A model generated the notes under the pieces. That model saw only the letters and a program-made list of their open reading frames with translations. It made no database searches and was not told where the DNA came from. From positions 1 to 28,346 of the IMG/VR virus record IMGVR_UViG_3300009422_000034: a stretch of DNA of 28,346 nt. One strand, given 5' to 3'. How positions within the stretch are numbered: position 1 is the first letter of the stretch; each line of letters opens with the position of its first letter. The position numbers were made by a program, and so were the translations under genes. Source of the DNA: a virus. Below are positions 8,233 through 13,634 of this stretch, piece after piece.

Positions 8233-8490
8233 TTAGAAGGACAGCCAGTTGTCTGTGGCTCGTGATTCAGGCTGAACAAAGGTCTTCTCTTCTGAAGACT
8301 CCTCCTCTGATTCATCTTCAACAAAGTCATCAACAATGATCTCTTTTCTTTCAGTCAAGTCACCAAATTCAAAGTCACTCTTTTCAAGTGCTATAATAGT
8401 TCTGTCAACCATGTGGTCATTGAACTCTCTGAACTCATTTGACTGTGTCCACTTTTTTAGCATTGCTGCAACTTCTTTAGAGCTGTTCAT
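8233..8490 (-). CDS. Small acidic protein, 85 aa
   Basis: The chosen start is the ATG at 8490; the open frame extends further upstream but would overlap most of the preceding gene. It overlaps the upstream gene by 14 nt, so the two are probably co-translated. The N-terminal half looks helical (MNSSKEVAAMLKKWTQ) and residues about 50-72 are very acidic (DDFVEDESEEESSEE). No family recognised. Small acidic phage proteins can act as DNA mimics or inhibitors, but nothing specific supports that here. It is the last gene before the terminator. Confidence 0.65.
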   Translation of the reverse strand: MNSSKEVAAMLKKWTQSNEFREFNDHMVDRTIIALEKSDFEFGDLTERKEIIVDDFVEDESEEESSEEKTFVQPESRATDNWLSF

Positions 8491-8725
8491 ATTTATATTC
8501 CTCCAGTTGTTTGTCGGCATCAACGAGGCATTTGTTGCCCCACTCAGTAGGTCGCAATGTTCCTGCCAAGCCATCTTGCTTAGCAACGCTTGATCTGATT
8601 ACTGCCTCGACAAGCTCATTGATCTGTTGAACATATCCTAGGGATACTTGATAATGGTCTCCGTGGATCTGCTTGGCATATCCTTTAGAGAGCATTCTTA
8701 CTATTTTTGCATTTATTAGTTTCAT
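8477..8725 (-). CDS. Hypothetical protein, 82 aa
   Basis: The start is the ATG at 8725, after a G-poor leader ending ATCATAACC; a longer in-frame reading from 8770 would run into the repeat shared with the neighbouring leader and is less likely. The protein opens MKLINAKIVRMLSKGYAKQI, has a helical middle (QQINELVEAVIRSSVAKQDG) and ends EEYKYEQL. No recognised family. It lies in a run of four small leftward genes (8233-9356) with their own promoter-like element. Confidence 0.65.
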   Translation of the reverse strand: MKLINAKIVRMLSKGYAKQIHGDHYQVSLGYVQQINELVEAVIRSSVAKQDGLAGTLRPTEWGNKCLVDADKQLEEYKYEQL

Positions 8726-8748
8726 GGTTATGATATTATGGTTGGTTG

Positions 8749-9108
8749 TTATGGTTGGTTGCACTTCCACTGTGGGTGCACAGCGGCAAGTTTCCAGTAA
8801 AGTTTATCGAGCCACCTGCCTCCTGCGACAGCATCAGGATCATCTTCACAATGACCTTCTCTGTAGTCGAGGCAAGCTCGTGAATCGCAATCGCAGATAA
8901 AGTTTTTGAGGATGTCATCGTCAACCATTAACTCTTTGTCATTGATCTTGCGATCTGTTAGCTGATCAACAAATGCTTGATACCTGTCACGGAACTCTTC
9001 GCCAAAGCAGTCAATTGAATTTTCTACCATCTCGTTAAAACGAGTGTGGGCATAGTCAGAAAGTTTTCTGCTAGTTGTTTTGGTGGATACTTGAAGTTTG
9101 TTTTTCAT
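8749..9108 (-). CDS. Hypothetical protein, 119 aa, cysteine/acid-rich
   Basis: The start is the ATG at 9108 (MKNKLQVSTKTTSRKLSDYA); a TTG-initiated longer form from 9159 would overlap the upstream stop region. Residues about 75-95 hold a Cys/Asp cluster (FICDCDSRACLDYREGHCED) that could bind metal. The C-terminus, RWLDKLYWKLAAVHPQWKCN, is aromatic. The stop codon lies inside the AACCAACCATAA repeat that also serves as leader of the next gene. No family recognised. Confidence 0.65.
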   Translation of the reverse strand: MKNKLQVSTKTTSRKLSDYAHTRFNEMVENSIDCFGEEFRDRYQAFVDQLTDRKINDKELMVDDDILKNFICDCDSRACLDYREGHCEDDPDAVAGGRWLDKLYWKLAAVHPQWKCNQP

Positions 9109-9134
9109 AGTTATGATTTTATGGTTGGTTGTTA

Positions 9135-9356
9135 TTAGAGTTGAGCAGAAAGTCTGCAATGTAGCTTTTCCTTAACTAGCTCAAGAACAGAATAGTATTC
9201 TACATTGTCTTTTACATAGCCAAGATTATCAACCACTCGCTCTGAGAAGTAAGCTAGGTCAGAGTCACTCAAGACTTCTTGTGAATCGCTCATCCAGTCT
9301 TTTACTTGTTCAGCTTCGGAGTCACAGAATTGATTTAATTTTTGTAGGTCTAACAT
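9135..9356 (-). CDS. Hypothetical protein, 73 aa
   Basis: It is the first gene of the four-gene leftward set; its ATG lies about 60 nt downstream of the promoter-like element at 9417-9445. It is an acidic, mostly helical protein (MLDLQKLNQFCDSEAEQVKD ... SDSDLAYFSERVVDNLGY). No family recognised. The leader (ATAACCAATACCAATC before the ATG) has no Shine-Dalgarno sequence. Confidence 0.65.
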   Translation of the reverse strand: MLDLQKLNQFCDSEAEQVKDWMSDSQEVLSDSDLAYFSERVVDNLGYVKDNVEYYSVLELVKEKLHCRLSAQL

Positions 9357-9416
9357 GATTGGTATTGGTTATGGTTTTTATGATTTTTAATTTAGCTTAG
9401 ACTTAAGCTTGCCCTC

Positions 9417-9445
9417 TAGTTTGCACAGAGATTTGAACAAGGCAA
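9417..9445 (-). promoter_or_regulatory. Leftward promoter-like element, copy 1
   Basis: On the minus strand TTGCCT (9445-9440) is followed 17 nt later by AAACTA (9422-9417). The interval contains ATCTCTGTGC, shared with copy 2 (13556-13584) and in part with copies 3 and 4. All four precede a leftward gene and keep the 17-nt spacing. The first hexamer is a good -35 box; the second is a poor match to TATAAT, so the exact -10 is uncertain. Confidence 0.5.
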
Positions 9446-9460
9446 GCACATAAACGCACT

Positions 9461-9586
9461 TTATTGATCTTTTTTTTGGTCTCTTATTTCGACCACAATC
9501 CCAGCTATATAGCAGGCAAGAAGCCCAATCCAGATATTTGTCAGAGCAATGCTGATAAAAATAATTAATTTTAATGTCTCAATCAT
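9461..9586 (-). CDS. Small membrane protein, 41 aa
   Basis: An ATG three bases after the stop of the nuclease gene opens a 41-codon frame ending TAA at 9463-9461. One strong membrane segment (LKLIIFISIALTNIWIGLLA, then CYIAGIVV) is followed by a charged tail (EIRDQKKDQ). Tight spacing to the upstream gene and the clear hydrophobic/charged division suggest it is real. It could be a small holin-like, superinfection or signalling peptide; nothing distinguishes these. Confidence 0.5.
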   Translation of the reverse strand: MIETLKLIIFISIALTNIWIGLLACYIAGIVVEIRDQKKDQ

Positions 9587-9588
9587 GG

Positions 9589-10041
9589 CTAGTTTAAGTT
9601 GTTTAAATACATGCGTCTATTAATAAGGGATTCTAAGAATCCTTGAAGAGTTTCCTTCCATTGAACATCTTGCATTCCACAAATGACATCTGCTTGTTTA
9701 TTTAAAAGAGCAGTCACAATCTTGGATTTGCTTCTGTGAATTTCTACTGTGTGTTCTGGATACACCCACACCATTAAATCTTCGCTGACAATGTAAACTA
9801 AAGTGCCGACAACTGTTCCAACTTTATTTAAATCATGTATGGCTGATGGCTGTGCTTTTTCATATCTTATCTTGCAATTTATTGAGTCCACTGTTTTCAA
9901 TTCTACCATCATGCTCATGCTAGGAATTTTGTGACTAAATAATAAAAGGTCTGGGCAACCTTGAATGGGCAGTCTCTCTAAACTGACCATGCTAAATCCT
10001 TGGATGGATTGAACTTTCTTGCTAAATGTTATTTCATTCAT
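9589..10041 (-). CDS. PD-(D/E)XK nuclease, VRR-NUC-like
   Basis: The protein has 150 residues. A nuclease core is visible: GCPDLLLF (about residues 28-35), VELKT (about residues 47-51) and a following Q.SAIHDLNKVG (about residues 65-75). The order PD ... ExK ... Q..ai..L...G is that of VRR-NUC/Holliday-junction-resolvase-like nucleases, which cut branched or flapped DNA. It overlaps the SNF2 helicase gene by 8 nt. Phages often encode these two together, which suggests a joint role in repair or in resolving replication intermediates. The C-terminal half (from about residue 90) is not assigned. Confidence 0.75.
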   Translation of the reverse strand: MNEITFSKKVQSIQGFSMVSLERLPIQGCPDLLLFSHKIPSMSMMVELKTVDSINCKIRYEKAQPSAIHDLNKVGTVVGTLVYIVSEDLMVWVYPEHTVEIHRSKSKIVTALLNKQADVICGMQDVQWKETLQGFLESLINRRMYLNNLN

Positions 10042-11764
10042 AAGACATAAAAAATGATTTGGGGTCTTGTAGGATTTGCTCTGACAAGAGTTTCTTTTCT
10101 CTCAGAGATTTTATGATTTTAGAATCTTGGGTGTTGCCAGCAACCAAATCCCAAATGTGAAGTTTATGTTTGAGACCTTTTCTGTGAGCACGCTTTTCAC
10201 ATTCTTCACGCAAACGCAAAGACGGATCATTGGCATAAAAAACAACATGCTGTGCGGCAGTAAGAGTATGACCAATGCCTGCTGTCTGTGGCTGTCCAAT
10301 AAAGTAAAGCACGCTGTCATCATTCATAAACTTTCGCTTTGCTTCATCTCTATCGTCTTGGTCTATTCCTCCATGGAAACTTACTGCTTTGTCTCCAAGC
10401 ACTTCTTGTATCAATTCTAAGTCTGCTCTGAATCTTGCAAAGATTAAATGCTTCTGTCCTGCATTCTGTTCAATCAATGCTTTGAGTGCTTCCATTCTGC
10501 TAGGAGATTCCTTGTTGATTTTCAACAGCTCATCTTCGTTCTTAAACCACCCAGAACTTATTTGCTGTAGCCTCATGTTCTTGACCATGGCTAATGTCTC
10601 CTCCATGGTTGCTGGCATAGACTCTTCATCAGACTCTTCATCAGACTCTTTTTCAAAGAATGCAAAGTCTTGGACTTTCAATTGATCAAATACTTTCCTC
10701 TCTTCATTCGACAAATCAAAATGCCACATCTTGTAAATCCTGTCTGGCAGGTCTAGGCAATCATCTGCCAACACACGATAGCAATGCCCATCTATTCGCT
10801 TGTGTAAAGTTTCCAAGTTCCTGTAGCCAACAATTTCATTGAAGTATCCAATCTGGCAGAACTCACTTTTAAATCCTGTCCATGTATTGTGTCCAATGAT
10901 CCAAGAGTCCAAGAACTTGAATTGGCTGTAAAGCTCTCCAGCACCTTCTGCGACTGGCTGTCCATCTAAGATTCTCCTGTATGGAGCGAGCTTGGAAACC
11001 TTGGTCAAATACTTGGTGCGATTTGCTTGTGGATTCTTGATGCTCGCAGACTGATCAACGACCAGCATATATTTGCCACTGTTCAAGTATAGCTCCATCC
11101 ACTTGCGAGCTGCATCACTGGTGAATGCTTCTGCATTAAATGCAATCACTCTAAACTTGTCACTTGTTCGCACACGTTCAAGCTCCTCACGCTTTCTCTT
11201 TGTCTTGTGCTGAGGAGTCCAAGTGACAGCATCATAAGGAATACTCATGTCTACAGGCAACTCATACTCAATCCAATTGCGGTGAACTCCGTTTGGCCAA
11301 GCGACAATAATCATCCCATCAATCTGTCCTTTGTTCGCTAAGTAACAAGCACTGTCAATTGTGACCTTTGTCTTGCCTGTGCCTTGCTGCATTAGCAATG
11401 CGAACACCGCTCTGTCTCGACTCAATGCAAATGCTTTGCGTTGGTGATCCATTGGCTGGCGAGCATACTGATAATCTGAATCATCTGGGATGACAGCTCC
11501 AGAGTTTTTGATTGTCCTCATGTCCTCAGATATGCCAAGCATGTGCTCATGAGATTTCAATGTCTCTGCACTGCCTCCTAGCCACTCTGCCTCTGGCCAA
11601 TTATTAATTGCATGCTGAACATTGAGACGAGTTATTTTGACAGCAAGACTTCTGCCGATCCATCTTGTGTGGGCAGGGAACTTTCCCATAGCAATGAATA
11701 CATCTGGATCTGAAATGTCAGCAATCAGAAGCAAATTGTTATTTTTGTATGGTGTTATCTGCAC
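10034..11764 (-). CDS. SNF2-family helicase/ATPase with altered motifs II and III
   Basis: The 576-residue protein has a conserved SF2/SNF2 layout: a Q-motif-like region (ARQPMDHQRKAF), Walker A QQGTGKT (residues 126-132), motif Ia (MIIVAWPNGVHRNW), motif II VVDQSASIKNP (235-245), motif III ILDGQPVAEG (265-274), LYSQFKFLD (279-286), motif V region QPQTAGIGHTLTAAQHVVFY and motif VI RAHRKG. The family norm at motif II is DE(S/A)H and at motif III TGTP; here they read DQSA and DGQP. The DNA codons are clear (CAG at 11053-11051). An acidic linker (ESDEESDEES) separates the lobes and is encoded by 12-bp tandem repeats at about 10620. The start is GTG. It may remodel DNA with the overlapping nuclease, if still an active ATPase. 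Confidence 0.85.
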   Translation of the reverse strand: MQITPYKNNNLLLIADISDPDVFIAMGKFPAHTRWIGRSLAVKITRLNVQHAINNWPEAEWLGGSAETLKSHEHMLGISEDMRTIKNSGAVIPDDSDYQYARQPMDHQRKAFALSRDRAVFALLMQQGTGKTKVTIDSACYLANKGQIDGMIIVAWPNGVHRNWIEYELPVDMSIPYDAVTWTPQHKTKRKREELERVRTSDKFRVIAFNAEAFTSDAARKWMELYLNSGKYMLVVDQSASIKNPQANRTKYLTKVSKLAPYRRILDGQPVAEGAGELYSQFKFLDSWIIGHNTWTGFKSEFCQIGYFNEIVGYRNLETLHKRIDGHCYRVLADDCLDLPDRIYKMWHFDLSNEERKVFDQLKVQDFAFFEKESDEESDEESMPATMEETLAMVKNMRLQQISSGWFKNEDELLKINKESPSRMEALKALIEQNAGQKHLIFARFRADLELIQEVLGDKAVSFHGGIDQDDRDEAKRKFMNDDSVLYFIGQPQTAGIGHTLTAAQHVVFYANDPSLRLREECEKRAHRKGLKHKLHIWDLVAGNTQDSKIIKSLREKKLLSEQILQDPKSFFMSYE

Positions 11765-11786
11765 AATATTTATATACAGCGAAAGC

Positions 11787-11807
11787 CACCTAGGATGTCC
11801 CTAGGTG
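11787..11807 (-). promoter_or_regulatory. Perfect 8-bp intergenic hairpin
   Basis: CACCTAGG (11787-11794), a 5-nt loop and CCTAGGTG (11800-11807) form an exact inverted repeat in the 66-bp gap between the DUF932 gene and the SNF2 gene. On the minus strand it is followed by GCTTTCGC, not a real U-tract, so it is not a good terminator. It may be an RNA processing or attenuation element, or a dyad protein-binding site. Its minus-strand sequence includes CATCCTA, also found in the loop of the repeated intergenic RNA motif. Confidence 0.5.
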
Positions 11808-11830
11808 ACCAGTTGCTTATTGATTGGTAG

Positions 11831-12604
11831 CTATGCTGCAATTGTTTCTGTGTGGCCATCTAGGACACTTAGGAGGGATTGCGAGCGACGAGGAAGGCGA
11901 AGTGTGCCTCCACGATATACATTGGTGAATGCATTCTGTAGCGACCATAGGTCACGACTGCCAAACTCTTCGTGCTCTGGATTGTGCCATTGGGTAATCA
12001 CATCAGCCATTTGAGACTTGGTGCAAGCACCTGCACGGAATGATCTGACAATCAAGTCATGAGCAGTCTTGTCATCAAGATCAAGAGCCTTGTAAGCTGT
12101 GATGCGATTGTCAGTAGTCTGCCAAGTGTCTTTGAGGAGCCCAATTGCTTGGCTCATGATTGTAGGAAGGTCACGCAGGATATTAGTTGTGTGGCGTCGA
12201 CCTAAAACAATCTCATTGTCAAAGATCAGATTGCTGCAAACGAATGGAGCATCACCAGCAGCAATGCCTGCACGAAACGCTTTGTCGTGTGAATTACGTA
12301 AGCACATCACTGTGCCAACTTCAGAGTCATGCTTGCGGCTAAGATTGTTACCACGCACTTGGAACATTCCGAAGTAGTGATTGTCTTCACGAGCAAGAGC
12401 ATGGTGCTCATTAACGATCTGCAGGTCTGAGTTTTTTACAGACTCACGGAAGTTTTCAACAAGGCAATCATGAGCAATTGGATGCCAGCGATTACTAGCC
12501 TCTGGAGTTGCTACATTTTTGATTACGTCGAAGTCAACTTCGTTCTCTCCACATATAGAAAGGTTGAGAGTTTTGTTAACAGGATTGGATGTATTTATAT
12601 TCAT
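11831..12604 (-). CDS. DUF932 family protein
   Basis: This 257-residue protein matches the DUF932 family (phage/plasmid-related) by several ordered segments: WHPIAHDCLVENF near residue 40, NEHHALAREDNHYFGMFQV, CLRNSHDKAFRAGIAAGDAP, FVCSNLIFDNEIVLGRRHT and NILRDLPTIMSQAI. These proteins are widespread on plasmids and phages; their biochemical role is not established. The gene has its own promoter-like element (copy 4, 12659-12687) and an A-rich leader ending AATACA before the ATG. A perfect hairpin lies between it and the SNF2 gene downstream, so the two may be regulated separately. Confidence 0.8.
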   Translation of the reverse strand: MNINTSNPVNKTLNLSICGENEVDFDVIKNVATPEASNRWHPIAHDCLVENFRESVKNSDLQIVNEHHALAREDNHYFGMFQVRGNNLSRKHDSEVGTVMCLRNSHDKAFRAGIAAGDAPFVCSNLIFDNEIVLGRRHTTNILRDLPTIMSQAIGLLKDTWQTTDNRITAYKALDLDDKTAHDLIVRSFRAGACTKSQMADVITQWHNPEHEEFGSRDLWSLQNAFTNVYRGGTLRLPRRSQSLLSVLDGHTETIAA

Positions 12605-12658
12605 TGTATTTATTGTATTTGTTATGGTTTTATTAGTATAACTGAATGTTATGGTTCC

Positions 12659-12687
12659 TAGCTTGCACGTATATCTGGACTGGGCAA
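12659..12687 (-). promoter_or_regulatory. Leftward promoter-like element, copy 4
   Basis: On the minus strand TTGCCC (12687-12682), a 17-nt interval containing CCAGATATACGTGC, then AAGCTA (12664-12659). It aligns with the other three copies and lies 55 nt upstream of the DUF932 start. It also follows the RNA motif at 12722-12743. Confidence 0.45.
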
Positions 12688-12721
12688 GTATTATTATTGT
12701 TTATTTTTGATTTGATAAAAG

Positions 12722-12743
12722 GCAGTGTAGGATGCTGCACCCC
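12722..12743 (-). promoter_or_regulatory. Repeated intergenic RNA motif, copy D (covariant stem)
   Basis: On the minus strand this reads GGGG, T, then GCAG, loop CATCCTACA, CTGC. The other three copies have GAAG and CTTC in the stem. Both stem positions changed together here (A to C and T to G), so the pairing is kept. Like the others it begins about 10 nt past a stop codon (gene 12752-13252). Confidence 0.65.
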
Positions 12744-12751
12744 ATAAGAGA

Positions 12752-13252
12752 TTAACTATATTGCGTCTCGAACACTGCTCTGGCTTCCTCTTCTGAGTTG
12801 GCTTGCATATCATTGTCGAACTGATAGAAGACTTTGTAGTCAATTGGCTCGCCAGTCATGTGGTCTTTTGCGTTTGCATAAACATGGGTGTAAGTGTAAA
12901 CAGTCAGACCTCTGCGTAGACCTTGATTGTCTGAGTTGCTGGTAGAGGTCTTTGTGAATGTGCCGTCTGGATTCTTGCCAATAGTCACTACATTTTCCCA
13001 TGGCTCGAAATATTTCTCATTGGCATCTTCTAGTGTGTCAACTTTTAGATATCCACCGATACTTGTTTGTGAGTAATCACTGCTGTGTGTGAACAGTTGT
13101 CTGATGTCATTGTCGTCGCAGTTGCTAAGGACGATGTATGTGTCACCACCTTTGTTCTTCCAGTATTCTGGGCATTCGCCTTCGCCATCCCAGTTGTGTG
13201 CTCCGTAGTTTTCGCGGTATTGAGTTGTTACGATTGTGTGCTTTGTATTCAT
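12752..13252 (-). CDS. Conserved hypothetical phage protein, 166 aa
   Basis: The N-terminus (VTTQYRENYGAHNWDGEGEC, followed by PEYWKNKGGDTYIV) is a Trp/Gly-rich stretch of a kind seen in uncharacterised phage proteins. The middle (residues about 70-120) is Thr/Ser-rich and the C-terminus is acidic (DNDMQANSEEEARAVFE). Nothing suggests a membrane segment or a catalytic motif. It follows gene 13287-13499 by 34 nt and probably shares its promoter. The gene is followed by RNA motif copy D. Confidence 0.7.
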   Translation of the reverse strand: MNTKHTIVTTQYRENYGAHNWDGEGECPEYWKNKGGDTYIVLSNCDDNDIRQLFTHSSDYSQTSIGGYLKVDTLEDANEKYFEPWENVVTIGKNPDGTFTKTSTSNSDNQGLRRGLTVYTYTHVYANAKDHMTGEPIDYKVFYQFDNDMQANSEEEARAVFETQYS

Positions 13253-13286
13253 TGTATTTTTAGTTATGATTTTATGATTTTATAAA

Positions 13287-13499
13287 TTAGCTATTGTCTT
13301 TAAGAAGCTTGCGAGCTTTGCAAAGAGTCTCAATCTGTTCGTCGAGTAAGCAGTAAGCAGTTCGCAGTCTGTTGTCTTCAGAAGTTCCAACTACAGAAGG
13401 AGTGTTGATGATTTTGTTTTGCTCGATTGCTAGTTGCTTGATGACTTGCTTGATCTGGCGGTAGGTGGCTTGTTGCTCGTTGTAGGATTGAATGTTCAT
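13287..13499 (-). CDS. Hypothetical helical protein, 70 aa
   Basis: The start ATG at 13499 follows a G-poor leader ending TAAATATC, identical in its last bases to the starts at 26068 and 26365. The protein is Gln/Lys-rich and helical (NIQSYNEQQATYRQIKQVIK ... LDEQIETLCKARKLLKD), possibly a short coiled coil. No family recognised. It is the first gene after promoter-like copy 2. Confidence 0.65.
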   Translation of the reverse strand: MNIQSYNEQQATYRQIKQVIKQLAIEQNKIINTPSVVGTSEDNRLRTAYCLLDEQIETLCKARKLLKDNS

Positions 13500-13555
13500 G
13501 ATATTTAGTATTTTTATGGTTTTATTTAATTTAGCTTAGAGTTAAGCTTGTCCTC

Positions 13556-13584
13556 TAGTTTGCACAGAGATCTGGACAAGTCAA
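13556..13584 (-). promoter_or_regulatory. Leftward promoter-like element, copy 2
   Basis: On the minus strand TTGACT (13584-13579), 17 nt (with CCAGATCTCTGTGC) and AAACTA (13561-13556). This is the best -35 match of the set along with copy 3. Nearly the whole 60-bp neighbourhood, including a downstream AAGCTTAA(C/G)TCTAAGCT stretch, is shared with copy 1. It lies 57 nt before the start of gene 13287-13499. Confidence 0.55.
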
Positions 13585-13594
13585 GTAAATATGC

Positions 13595-13615
13595 AAAAGT
13601 AATGAAAATACTTTT
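13595..13615 (-). terminator. Weak AT-rich hairpin after the polymerase gene
   Basis: AAAAGTA and TACTTTT pair around a 7-nt loop, 20 nt past the polymerase stop and just upstream of promoter-like copy 2. The stem is almost all A-T and the U-run is part of the stem, so termination would be weak or bidirectional. Confidence 0.3.
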
Positions 13616-13634
13616 ATGACCATCTATCCCAATG

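Noticed and set aside
10620-10652. 12-bp tandem repeats (GACTCTTCATCA) as a regulatory repeat
   Set aside because: They lie inside the SNF2 gene and encode its acidic ESDEESDEES linker; ordinary coding expansion is sufficient.
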